DNA from: Leptospira saintgironsiae
GTDB taxonomy: Bacteria; Spirochaetota; Leptospiria; Leptospirales; Leptospiraceae
Direction of reading: 5' to 3'
DNA length: 64,000 nt
Assembly (NCBI RefSeq): GCF_002811765.1
Contig: NZ_NPDR01000011.1
Span: 1 to 64,000, forward strand
The notes below the pieces were generated by a model, which searched no databases, was not told where the DNA came from, and was given only the letters and a program-made list of their open reading frames with translations. Shown here one piece after another: positions 32,263-41,503 of the stretch (position 1 is the first letter of the stretch; every line of letters begins with the position of its first letter). The translations under genes and the position numbers were made by a program.

Positions 32263-33819
32263 ATGGTCCGGGAAAACACCCTAGCTGCCATCGATCTAGG
32301 CACAAACTCCTTTCACATGATTATCGTCCGGGTCCGAGAAAACGGGACCTTTGAAGCAATCGCCAGAGAGAAGGAGAACGTTCGTCTCGGAAGCGGTTTG
32401 GAAGAAGGAGGAGAGATCGATCCTCCCGCATTTAAGCGTGCAATCGAGTGTTTAAAGCGTTTTAAGATGCTCGCTGATAATTCAAAGGCAGAGATCAGAG
32501 CAGTTGCTACATCTGCAATGAGAGAAGCTTCCAATCGTGCCGAATTTCAGGCTGCCGCCTTAAAAGAAGCAGGTATTAAAATAGATGTGATCAGCGGATA
32601 TGAAGAAGCCCGACTCATCTATTTCGGGGTCCTACAAGGACTACCTGTATTTGATAAAAAGGTCCTACTAGTGGATATAGGTGGAGGAAGCACCGAAGTT
32701 TTAGTCGGCTATAGAGGCGATATTCTATTCTCTAAAAGTTTCAAATTGGGAGCGATCCGACTCACCGAAAAATTCCTAAAATCAGAAACTTTGGATTCTT
32801 CTCAGATACGAAAATGCAAACTCTATGTAGAAGAGATCATTCTTCCTTTTAGAAAGATTATCCGAGATCTGAAACCAGAAATGATCATTGGTTCATCCGG
32901 AACAATCCAGGCGACTGCGGGTATCATTCGAGCATTCGAGGGAGAAGAGACGGAAGAAAGGCCCTTAAATCATTATACATTCCAGTCCTCAGAATTCAAA
33001 AGAGCAAGGAATATGATTTTAGAAGCTGATACTTCTAAAAAGAGAAGTAAGCTCCCAGGATTCGATTCCAAACGTTCTGATATCATTGTAGGTGGAATGC
33101 TAATCCTGGATGAGTTATTCCAATTGTTGGATCTTCCGGATATGACAGTATCTGAGTTTGCTCTCAGAGAAGGGATCATCTACGATACTATTCGTAAATG
33201 GGAACATTTCCAGGACTTTGAACATTCCAAACACCTGGATGATATCCGCCAAAAGTCTATCTTGAACCTTCTCGTTTCCTATACAAGGGACGAAGAATAT
33301 GCCCGCCATGTAGCCAAACTTTCTCTAGATATATTCGATCAACTACAGTCAGTTCACAGGTTAGGAAAAGAAGAAAGAGAATATCTGGAAGCTTCTTCTT
33401 TACTACACGAAGTTGGGCTATTCATTTCTCATTCTGCCTATCACAAACATAGCTATTATCTGATCCGAAATTCAGAGGCGATGCTCGGTTTTACTTGGGG
33501 AGAAATAGAGATCATCGCTCTTACTGCTAGATACCATCGCAAAAGTTCTCCCAAGTCTAAACATAGAGAATTCCAAAGAGTCGGTCCAAGAGAACAAGAA
33601 ATAGTCGAAAAACTTTCTGCAATTTTAAGGATCGCGAGTGCATGCAATCGGAACAGGCAAGGACTGATAGAAACAGTAAAATGCCAGGTCCGAAAAAATC
33701 AGGCAATCTTCACCTTGGTCACAAACCAAAACTACGATAAAAGCCTGGAACTTTGGGCCTGCGAAGAACAAGCAGATGCATTCGAGTCCGCTTACGGAAT
33801 GGTACCTTTATTTCAGTGA
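32263..33819 (+). CDS. ppx: Exopolyphosphatase / guanosine pentaphosphatase (Ppx/GppA)
   Basis: The 518-residue protein has an ASKHA-fold ATPase-like N terminus with [15 protein letters not shown] and [13 protein letters not shown], then a C-terminal helical HD-like domain ([17 protein letters not shown]). The family removes terminal phosphates from polyphosphate or pppGpp and is tied to stringent response and phosphate storage. I chose ATG 32263, with GGGGAA just upstream; an in-frame ATG at 32176 would add a 29-residue extension that lacks family similarity. A lipoprotein gene overlaps the stop (GTGA). Confidence 0.92.
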   Translation: MVRENTLAAIDLGTNSFHMIIVRVRENGTFEAIAREKENVRLGSGLEEGGEIDPPAFKRAIECLKRFKMLADNSKAEIRAVATSAMREASNRAEFQAAALKEAGIKIDVISGYEEARLIYFGVLQGLPVFDKKVLLVDIGGGSTEVLVGYRGDILFSKSFKLGAIRLTEKFLKSETLDSSQIRKCKLYVEEIILPFRKIIRDLKPEMIIGSSGTIQATAGIIRAFEGEETEERPLNHYTFQSSEFKRARNMILEADTSKKRSKLPGFDSKRSDIIVGGMLILDELFQLLDLPDMTVSEFALREGIIYDTIRKWEHFQDFEHSKHLDDIRQKSILNLLVSYTRDEEYARHVAKLSLDIFDQLQSVHRLGKEEREYLEASSLLHEVGLFISHSAYHKHSYYLIRNSEAMLGFTWGEIEIIALTARYHRKSSPKSKHREFQRVGPREQEIVEKLSAILRIASACNRNRQGLIETVKCQVRKNQAIFTLVTNQNYDKSLELWACEEQADAFESAYGMVPLFQ

Positions 33820-34490
33820 ATAAATTTCGATCTTTTGGCTATTTTATAGCCTTAGTTTTGGTCCATTCTGCTTTTCTAAACTGTTTTACGGTTTTTCCAT
33901 ATAAACAGGAAACAATCGACTCTCGTTTGTTGGATAAAAAAGAAGAAGAGATCCTTTCCAATAAAGGAAGAATAGACTATGAATTCCAAAACTTCGAATT
34001 AGTATTAAGAATAGAAGGCGCAACCTTCCAAGAAACATTAGAAAAAAGGAAAACCTTAGAAACCAAGATCATTCACTACGATTATAAGAAGACAGACGGA
34101 TACAGACAACTGGACAACGATGATAAACCTTGGAACAGATATATCCTAGGAATGTTTGCAGACATCGGAGCTTTATTCGAATGGACCACAATTCCATTCC
34201 GTACAATTTCGAGAAAAAAAGAAGAAGAGAAAATATCTGAGAATATTATAAAATCCGAAAAGATCAAAGTTTTCGAACCGAAAGAACTCGAGCTTATATT
34301 AAGAGCAGAAAATACTGAGTTCTTTAACAAAAACCCAAACTCAGATACAATACGCATCCCACTCACTGAGATCCGAAAATTTTTCCCAAAAGCAAATTCA
34401 ATCGAAGCATTACTCTATTATGGAAAAGAAAGAATAGAATACCAAAACATTCCTGTCGCAGAAGAGATCCGTAAGATGAAACTAAGATAG
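33816..34490 (+). CDS. Putative lipoprotein coupled to ppx
   Basis: The product is 224 residues from GTG 33816, which overlaps the ppx stop. The signal has lipobox FLNC (Cys23). The mature protein is highly charged (many Lys/Glu), with repeated KKEEE-type stretches and helical character, and has no recognised domain. The GTGA overlap implies translational coupling with Ppx. The TAG stop lies in a small hairpin shared with the convergent SpoIIE gene. Confidence 0.7.
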   Translation: MNKFRSFGYFIALVLVHSAFLNCFTVFPYKQETIDSRLLDKKEEEILSNKGRIDYEFQNFELVLRIEGATFQETLEKRKTLETKIIHYDYKKTDGYRQLDNDDKPWNRYILGMFADIGALFEWTTIPFRTISRKKEEEKISENIIKSEKIKVFEPKELELILRAENTEFFNKNPNSDTIRIPLTEIRKFFPKANSIEALLYYGKERIEYQNIPVAEEIRKMKLR

Positions 34491-34499
34491 ATTCTATCT
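34485..34499. terminator. Shared hairpin of two convergent stop codons
   Basis: AGATAG-att-CTATCT is a perfect six-pair hairpin. The TAG in the left arm ends the plus-strand lipoprotein gene, and the CTA in the right arm is the TAG stop of the minus-strand SpoIIE gene. It is short for a terminator but symmetric for both genes. Confidence 0.45.
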
Positions 34500-36716
34500 C
34501 AATATCCTTCTGTCTTCGCTGGACTCAGAGATCTGCCCTGTTTTCTCTATTAGAAATTCTGAAAGTTTTTTAGCTCTTGGATGTTCCGGAGTAATCGCGG
34601 TTGCTTCTGCCAAAAGTTGAAAAGATCTTTCTAATCTACTTTTAGAAGCATACATTTCAGCAAGATGAAGAAGATTATCAGAATCGATCGGATTTCTCAT
34701 CCTATATCTTTCCCCTAAGTCGATGGACAATACGATCTTACCAGATTTGCGAAGAAGTTTACTCACGGTAAAAAGAAATTCGGTGTCAGTGGGCCTTCTT
34801 TGCACGTATTTAAGGCCGAGTTCTCCCGCCTTAGTATATTTTTTACCGGAAGAATATTCCAATGCAAGTCTTCTACATTCCTGAACCGAAATCATTTTCT
34901 GGATCTCATTTTTCTTTTCAGAATTTGTATCTTTAAGCAGAATTTCAGAAGATGTTAAACTTTTTTTAGGAGCTTCTATCCGAAGAAGAGAAAGATCATC
35001 CGTAATTTCTCCTTCTTGCAAGATCAACTCGTAAGTACGATCAAGATCTCCTCTTGCTTTCCCTACAATTTCCAAAAATCTGGAATCATCAGGATCAATT
35101 TCAGAATGGATCAAAAGATCATCTCTTCCATCCGATCCAGAGAATAAAACATCTCCAGGCCTCAACTGAAATACTTCTATATGAACATTACGCCCGATGC
35201 CCGAATGACCTATCTTAAAATATTTTTCTTTCGGTTCTAAAAAGATCGTAGTTTCGTCTCGATACAAAACAGGAGAAGGATGTTCGCAATTTATATAATA
35301 TAGAACTCCTCTTGACTCATCTAATAATCCCAAAAATGCGGAAGCCATTAAGGAACCATCGAATGCTTCAAAAACTTTCTGTAATTCTATAAACCAGTTT
35401 TTGAGCCATCTCTCAGGCCAAACATTTCGATACAAAGCAGGAGTTCTTTCTATCATAGATCTGGAGATAGATCCTAAAATGATAGCACCTACGGCACCTT
35501 GTAAAGATTTACCCATTGCATCTGCATTCACGAATGCAATATAAGGTTTACCTCTCAGCCGAATAGAATGCGCGAGTGAAATGTCACCGCCGATCTGTCT
35601 TTCCTTTTGTTTATAATTGAATTTTTTCTTCTGAATAGTCAAAGAACGAAAAGAATATTCAGAATCTTGCAATTGAATAGAATGAAGAGGTTCAGTCAAA
35701 AGCGATGTTAAAAAATAATCTCCATCCTGGCTGAGTTTTAGTTTTTGGATCTCTTCCAGACTTTTCCCAAGTTCGTCTGCAGTTTCCTTTAGCTGTTTAG
35801 TTCTTTCTTCCACCTTGGATTCCAAACCTTCGTTCAAAGATTGGATCTCCTCATAAAGACCTCTCAATCTTTCTACGACCTTCCCAATCCTTTGTTCTTG
35901 TTTACCGAACTCATCCAAGGAAGAGGGAGAAATTTTCAATCCGAAATTACCTTCTCCTACTTCTTCCAAAAAACCTGTCACTGAAGAAAGTCTGGATCGT
36001 ATCGCTTCAGTCACTATCCATGCAGTAAAGATGAGTGGCACAGAAAATAAGAATGCCATAATCGCCAAATGTAGAAGTGGATTCTCCAAACGGATCCTAC
36101 CATCCACAGTTGCATACAACATATATCCCAAAAGACTGAATGGCATTGAGATCATCGCCATAACCACCACAAGTAGTCGCTTGGAATAAGGAAAAAATAA
36201 TCTGGTCTTAGCTTCCACTTCTCTGAATTTATTTTTACTCAAAGCTGGGCGAATAGAATATTCAGTAATAAACAAATAACTAATAAATGAAATTGGAATA
36301 ATCCCTAAATACAATGCAGGAATTGTAGCAATCAGATTAGGTCGATAGCCCACGATCAAATAGACGATTAGGTGAGCAAGTAGCACTCCGAAAAACCAAC
36401 GACCAGCAATCACAAATGATTCATAGATAGGTTGAGTTATATAAATTGATTTTGCATAAGAAAGAAGATTCGGATCTACAGAACTTCTATCCTCTAAATA
36501 AGATGCCTTCTTTAATCTTATATATCTAAGATAGAAGGCACCTAAAAGCATAGCTGTGGCGGCTATCATCGCGGCGACTCCCATGGAAAGATATTCTTCT
36601 AAAGAATATAAAGAACCTGTTACAGCAGAAAAATATACTGCAAATGGCACAGGAACAGTATGAGTAAATAACTCCAGCCTCCAGGTTAGGACTGGCAAAA
36701 GACGTGCATGGCTCAT
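34494..36716 (-). CDS. Membrane SpoIIE-type PP2C phosphatase with HAMP and TPR-like tail
   Basis: In order, the 740-residue protein has about six TM segments in residues 10-235, a HAMP-like linker (SSVTGFLEEVGEGNFGL), a coiled coil (about 285-330), a SpoIIE/PP2C domain (about 375-580, with NADAMGKSLQGA and FSGSDGRDDL carrying metal-binding aspartates), and a helical TPR-like C terminus (about 625-730). Such phosphatases usually act on STAS-domain anti-anti-sigma proteins in partner-switching. No STAS or anti-sigma kinase gene is adjacent. A two-component block follows on the same strand. Confidence 0.88.
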   Translation of the reverse strand: MSHARLLPVLTWRLELFTHTVPVPFAVYFSAVTGSLYSLEEYLSMGVAAMIAATAMLLGAFYLRYIRLKKASYLEDRSSVDPNLLSYAKSIYITQPIYESFVIAGRWFFGVLLAHLIVYLIVGYRPNLIATIPALYLGIIPISFISYLFITEYSIRPALSKNKFREVEAKTRLFFPYSKRLLVVVMAMISMPFSLLGYMLYATVDGRIRLENPLLHLAIMAFLFSVPLIFTAWIVTEAIRSRLSSVTGFLEEVGEGNFGLKISPSSLDEFGKQEQRIGKVVERLRGLYEEIQSLNEGLESKVEERTKQLKETADELGKSLEEIQKLKLSQDGDYFLTSLLTEPLHSIQLQDSEYSFRSLTIQKKKFNYKQKERQIGGDISLAHSIRLRGKPYIAFVNADAMGKSLQGAVGAIILGSISRSMIERTPALYRNVWPERWLKNWFIELQKVFEAFDGSLMASAFLGLLDESRGVLYYINCEHPSPVLYRDETTIFLEPKEKYFKIGHSGIGRNVHIEVFQLRPGDVLFSGSDGRDDLLIHSEIDPDDSRFLEIVGKARGDLDRTYELILQEGEITDDLSLLRIEAPKKSLTSSEILLKDTNSEKKNEIQKMISVQECRRLALEYSSGKKYTKAGELGLKYVQRRPTDTEFLFTVSKLLRKSGKIVLSIDLGERYRMRNPIDSDNLLHLAEMYASKSRLERSFQLLAEATAITPEHPRAKKLSEFLIEKTGQISESSEDRRILR

Positions 36717-36853
36717 TTTCGTTTCTCTTTTTCACTTAAATTAAAACCAACACTGTAGCGATTGCTACATAGATCAATATTTTATTTCTAATATAAGATA
36801 AAATTAAGTGAAATGTTCATTTTGAGAAAACGCCTAACAAACCTATATAAACT

Positions 36854-38947
36854 TTACTTTTGATCTAAGGCAGATCGAATGCAGGAAAGTATCTCAGTAC
36901 CCAAATATGGCTTTTGAATAAAGTAACTCACACCAAAATCTTTTAAGGAAAGTTTTAATTCAGGTTCCATAAATCCACTTGCAAGAAGGATTTTTACAGA
37001 GTTGTGTATCGCTCTTATTCTCTTGATAACTTCTCCTCCTCCAAACTTTGGAAGACCCAAATCAGTCAGCACCAATTGGATTTCAGAATGTTTAAGGAGA
37101 AATTGCTCCACACCATCTTCTCCATCCACAGCCAAATGCACTTTGTATCCTTTAGATCCCAAAAGATCTGCTAACATATTCCGCAGAAGTTCTTCATCCT
37201 CAATTACAAGTATACTTTCATTACCTCCTAGAGATTCTGATTGAGAATAATTTGGCTTTATATTTAATTCCGATTTTTCTTTAGTTACCGGTAGATATAA
37301 GAAGAATGAAGTGCCTTTTCCTAATTCAGAATCTACTTCTATCCAACCTTTGTGGTTATCGATCACACTATATGCCAATGCCAACCCAAGTACCGTCCCC
37401 TTTCCTATATCCTTGGTTGTGAAAAATGGTTCAAAAATTCTTTGTTTTGTTTTTTCACTCATTCCACTTCCAGAATCAGAGATCCGAAGGATTATATATT
37501 TTTCCGCTAAACTTTTAGAATATCCCTTCTTTAGATTTTCAGAATCAGTGAGAAACGTCTCTATAGTTAAGAGACCTCCGTCTTGCATAGCATCCCGGGC
37601 ATTCACGCATAGATTTAGCAAAACCTGATGGATCTGATTCGTATCCACCTGGACCAAAGGAAGATTTTCCTGAAAGTCTGTAAGTAGTCTTATACTTTTA
37701 GGAAATGTCTGTGAAACTAATTTACTGACTTCTAATATAATATCGTTTATTTGTGCAGGTTCCAGATTAAATTCTGTTTTTCTTGCAAAAGTGAGAAGTT
37801 GTTTAACTAAGGAAGCTCCTCTTTGAGTAGCCATATGTAGCGCAGTTATATGTTGAGAAAATTTTTCAGGATTATTCCTGTTAATTTCTATAACAGAAGT
37901 GTGACCCATGATGATAGAAAGTATATTATTAAAATCGTGAGCAATACCACTAGCCAAAGTACCTAAACTTTCCAATTTTTGTGCCTGGATAAGTTGTTCC
38001 TCTAATTCCGCTCTTTTTTTTTCAACTTCCTTTAATTGAGCTTCTTTTAATTTATGTTCTGTAATATCTTCTGCGACTCCAGCAACCCGGATCGTATCTC
38101 CCTTTTCATTCTTAACAGGAAATGCCTTATCTCTGATCCATCTGATCTCTCCGTCAGGACGGACGATCCTATATTCTTCTCTATATTCTCCAGTTACCTG
38201 TCTTGTCCTTGCGTTACTCATCACTCTATCTCTATCATCTGGATGGATACATTCCATCCAAGAGATTGGATTTTCCAAAAGACTTTGTCTGGATCTCCCC
38301 CAGATCTGTTCATATCCTTGGCTAATATAGACAATCTCGTTTTTAGAGAGACTGGTCATCCAGAACACTTCATGAATCGCATCTGTAAGCTCTTTAAATA
38401 GTTCTTCACCTTCTCGATTTAATCTTTCTGCCCTTATTCTTTCTTCTATCTCATAACCTAATTCTTCACTTCTTCTTTGGAGCTCGAAGTTTTTCTCTTC
38501 TAACTTTTCCACAAGCCTATGATTATATTGGCGAAGAGGTGCAGAGTCCAAGACCAATCCTTTTACAGTACGTTTAGATCTGGGATTTTGGAGAAGTTTA
38601 GTTACTGTTTCATCCAGCAATTTTAAGCCTGCAGGTTTTTTCAAGAATGCATCCGCCCCCAGATCAAAAGAAAGTTTTTCATCAGAATCGGAAGTATAGG
38701 TGGCGGTATATATGATAATTGGAATATGTTTGAACTTATCATTTTGTCTTACCTGGGAACAGAATTGATATCCATCCATTTGAGGCATTAGAATATCCGA
38801 GATGATCAAATCTACTTCAGTATTTTCCAGGATTTCCAAAGCTTCCAAACCGTTTGAAGCAGTGTAAATTTTCCTAGACCCATTTTCCAACTGAGCAGAA
38901 ATTAATTTCCTGTTTTGGTAACTGTCGTCTACGACTAGAATGAGCAT
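36854..38947 (-). CDS. Hybrid sensor histidine kinase (REC-PAS-HK-REC)
   Basis: The 697-residue soluble protein has a receiver (about 1-120), a linker helix, a PAS/PAC domain (about 180-310, with EEYRIVRPDGEIRWI), a HisKA domain with H-box GIAHDFNN, a HATPase domain with an N-box (LCVNARDAM) and EPFFTTKDIGKG, and a C-terminal receiver (LVLTDLGLPKFGG). The second glycine box reads GTVLGL where GTGLGL is usual. It is probably cytosolic. A single-domain response regulator gene and a broken PAS kinase gene lie upstream on the same strand. Confidence 0.9.
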   Translation of the reverse strand: MLILVVDDSYQNRKLISAQLENGSRKIYTASNGLEALEILENTEVDLIISDILMPQMDGYQFCSQVRQNDKFKHIPIIIYTATYTSDSDEKLSFDLGADAFLKKPAGLKLLDETVTKLLQNPRSKRTVKGLVLDSAPLRQYNHRLVEKLEEKNFELQRRSEELGYEIEERIRAERLNREGEELFKELTDAIHEVFWMTSLSKNEIVYISQGYEQIWGRSRQSLLENPISWMECIHPDDRDRVMSNARTRQVTGEYREEYRIVRPDGEIRWIRDKAFPVKNEKGDTIRVAGVAEDITEHKLKEAQLKEVEKKRAELEEQLIQAQKLESLGTLASGIAHDFNNILSIIMGHTSVIEINRNNPEKFSQHITALHMATQRGASLVKQLLTFARKTEFNLEPAQINDIILEVSKLVSQTFPKSIRLLTDFQENLPLVQVDTNQIHQVLLNLCVNARDAMQDGGLLTIETFLTDSENLKKGYSKSLAEKYIILRISDSGSGMSEKTKQRIFEPFFTTKDIGKGTVLGLALAYSVIDNHKGWIEVDSELGKGTSFFLYLPVTKEKSELNIKPNYSQSESLGGNESILVIEDEELLRNMLADLLGSKGYKVHLAVDGEDGVEQFLLKHSEIQLVLTDLGLPKFGGGEVIKRIRAIHNSVKILLASGFMEPELKLSLKDFGVSYFIQKPYLGTEILSCIRSALDQK

Positions 38948-39005
38948 AAAATTTTAGTCTTAAAAGAGACTACGTATTGATAAGGGACGAAAAAAATCTC
39001 TTGGA

Positions 39006-39383
39006 TCATGGGTTTAATCCTTTTATAAAACCGTTTATTTGTTCTGTAAATTTTCTTGTATCGATTGGTTTTGTGATATATCCATCACAGCCGGCTCCAT
39101 AAGCTTTTTGTGCGTCTCCTTTCATTGCAAAGGCAGTAACAGCAATGATAGGAATATTTTTGGTATCCCCTCTTTCTTTTAACTGTCTAGTGAGCGTAAG
39201 TCCGTCTATTCCAGGTAATTCTATATCCATGAGAATGAGATCTAAAGGGAAATTATCAATGATCTGAAGTGCTTCTTCCGCATTTCCTGCTTTTAAAACT
39301 TCGTACTCGTCTAACTCCAATAATTCACAAATCAATTTGAGATTTACGATATTATCATCTACTACCAAAACCTTTTGAGGCAT
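39006..39383 (-). CDS. Single-domain response regulator (DivK-like)
   Basis: The 125-residue receiver has VDDNIVN at the start, phospho-acceptor Asp in LILMDIELPGIDG, a switch Thr/Ala stretch (IIAVTAFAMKGD), and Lys in YITKPID. There is no output domain, so it relays phosphate or binds a partner. It begins three bases after the stop of the PAS kinase frame, so kinase and regulator were an operon pair. If the kinase is really broken, this regulator may depend on the adjacent hybrid kinase. Confidence 0.92.
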   Translation of the reverse strand: MPQKVLVVDDNIVNLKLICELLELDEYEVLKAGNAEEALQIIDNFPLDLILMDIELPGIDGLTLTRQLKERGDTKNIPIIAVTAFAMKGDAQKAYGAGCDGYITKPIDTRKFTEQINGFIKGLNP

Positions 39384-39385
39384 CT

Positions 39386-40932
39386 CTATTTACCGTTTGA
39401 GATCTTTATAGGAAGTATTATAGTAAAAACTGATCCTTTTCCCAACTCACTTTCTACGTTTATTGATCCGTTCATCAACTCCACGATCCTTTTGGTTAAA
39501 GCAAGCCCGAGCCCAGTTCCTTGAAATTGTCTATTCGCTCCACTATCTATCTGTTGGAATTCCTCAAAAATCCTTGCAAGGTCCTTTTCATCTATACCTA
39601 TCCCTTCATCCTCAAATTTCATCCGGATAAAACCTTCGCCTTCCCCCTCCATACTCACTCTGATATTGCCGCCTTCATGACTGAACTTGACAGCATTAGA
39701 TAATAGATTATACAATATTTGTTTTATCTTTTGCGGATCTAATGTCACTAAATCTACAGATTCATTCACTTTTACTAAAAAATTAATTCCCTTCTTTCTT
39801 AATAATGGACGAAGAATAGAAGAAACTTCTTTGATCGCGTTGGATAAGGAGAATGTTTCCAAAAACAATTCCATCTTTCCGGATTCCACTTTTGCAAGAT
39901 CCAGAACATCATTTATCAATTTTAAAAGATGATTCGCACTATTTAAGATATCCGTTAAGTATTCTTTTTGTTTTCCGTTTAAAGGCCCAGGCCGCTCATC
40001 AGAAAGTAATTCTGAAAAACCTATAATACCATTTAGCGGCGTCCTTAACTCATGGACATGTTTGCCAAAAATTCACTTTTTAATCTAGCTGTCTCCTTCA
40101 TCCTTTCATTCTGTTCTTCTAATGCTGCTCTCCTGAATTCCTCTTGTAACTTCCTTTCTGTGATATCGCGAATAGAACTGGAAACTAACATACCTTCTTC
40201 CGTTTCCAATGGACTTAAGCTGATCTCTACTGGAAATTCTAATCCATTCTTCTTAAGTCCGTATAGTTCCAACCCACTTCCCATCCCTCTGACTTTTGGA
40301 TCGTTGAAAAAGCCTATTCTGTTTTTTGGGTGATTTGCTCTAAATCTTTCAGGCACTAATACTTCTACAGGTTTGTGCAATAATTCTTCTCTGGGATATC
40401 CGAATAACTTTTCTGCTTGGGAATTGATTAGAACTATATCTCCTCCTCGATTAACGATTATGACTGCATCCGGTGCAGATTCTAAAAGTCCTCTGAACTT
40501 TGCTTCTGCTTTGATCCTTTCTCTAATGTCGCGGATGGCACTTAATACTAATGTTGTTTCTTCTGTTCGATAAGGACTTAAGCTGATCTCCACTGGAAAC
40601 TCAGTTCCATTGGATTTCCTACCAAATAATTCCGAACCGGCTCCCATGGATCTTGTCCTGGGTTGTGTGAAATAATGATCACGATGAGAAATATGGTTCT
40701 TTCTGAATCTATCAGGAAGAAGAATCTCTACAGGATGTCCCAAAAGTTCATCTATTTTGTAATCGAACATTTTAAGGCCCTGTTCGTTAACAAATACGAT
40801 ACTTCCAGAATCGTTTACCATTACAATGGAATCGGGCAAAGACTCAAGAAGTCCCTTAAATTTAGCCTCGATCAACTTTGCATCCTTCAAGGCTTTTTCG
40901 AATGTATTATCTTTTTCAGAAGGAGTCGCCAT
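39386..40932 (-). pseudogene. PAS-PAS sensor histidine kinase split by a frameshift at the H-box
   Basis: From ATG 40932 the frame encodes two PAS domains and a linker ([12 protein letters not shown]), then stops at about 40046. One added C in the CC at 40054-40055 restores the sequence [12 protein letters not shown], the normal H-box with its phospho-accepting His. The frame then continues through HisKA (LLKLINDVLDLAKVESG) and HATPase (NLLSNAVKFSHEGG, GTGLGLALTK) to the stop at 39386. The repaired protein would be 515 residues. Without repair, the product lacks the His and the ATPase. A sequencing error is possible, as everything else is intact. An in-frame TTG at 40992 is a less likely start. 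Confidence 0.85.
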
Positions 40933-41091
40933 AATATTAGAAATTCGTATATTAGAGACAGGTAGAATACTTGGAAAAATTTTCCAAATCAAGCGGATTT
41001 CAAAAGATTAATATTGGAAAAAAATTATTATCCACTCGTACAAGAAAACGAAGGTACTCGTAAACGATTTAGGATATTCTAAAGGATCAGA

Positions 41092-41496
41092 TTAAGCGGG
41101 GTTTAATTTATCCACCCAAAGAGGACGGCTTCCTACAATTTCGGCGCCTACTTTAAAAAGTAGAATATATCTTCCTTCTTTTGGAAAAACCGCATGGGGA
41201 ATTGGGATCCCAATTTCAACAGGTTCGGAGCCGTTATTAACTCGGATATTTCCTCCGACTCCTATTACTTTTTCGCCAGAATCTGCATGTTCTAACTCTA
41301 GAGAAAATTCATGGTCTCCTGGGGAAAGATTTGTGACACATACGTATATTCCCCAGGGAGGAAAAACTACGGGAAATTGTCCGGTAAAGAACTTAGTAAA
41401 AGTCCCTATAATACCTTTTTTCCCGTTGTCCTCCGAGATTACCCGATCCGCAAACACTAATGCTAATAGGACGGGCTCTCCCACGTTATTCGACAC
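41092..41496 (-). CDS. DUF6941-like conserved hypothetical protein
   Basis: The 134-residue soluble protein looks like an all-beta sandwich: ALVFADRVISED at the start, VVFPPWGIYVCVTNL in the middle and GRYILLFKVG near the end. This pattern resembles the DUF6941 family, known mainly as a short domain of unknown function; the assignment is from memory and tentative. It begins seven bases after the sucA stop on the same strand, so it is probably the last gene of that operon. Confidence 0.65.
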   Translation of the reverse strand: MSNNVGEPVLLALVFADRVISEDNGKKGIIGTFTKFFTGQFPVVFPPWGIYVCVTNLSPGDHEFSLELEHADSGEKVIGVGGNIRVNNGSEPVEIGIPIPHAVFPKEGRYILLFKVGAEIVGSRPLWVDKLNPA

Positions 41497-41503
41497 CTAA
41501 GAT

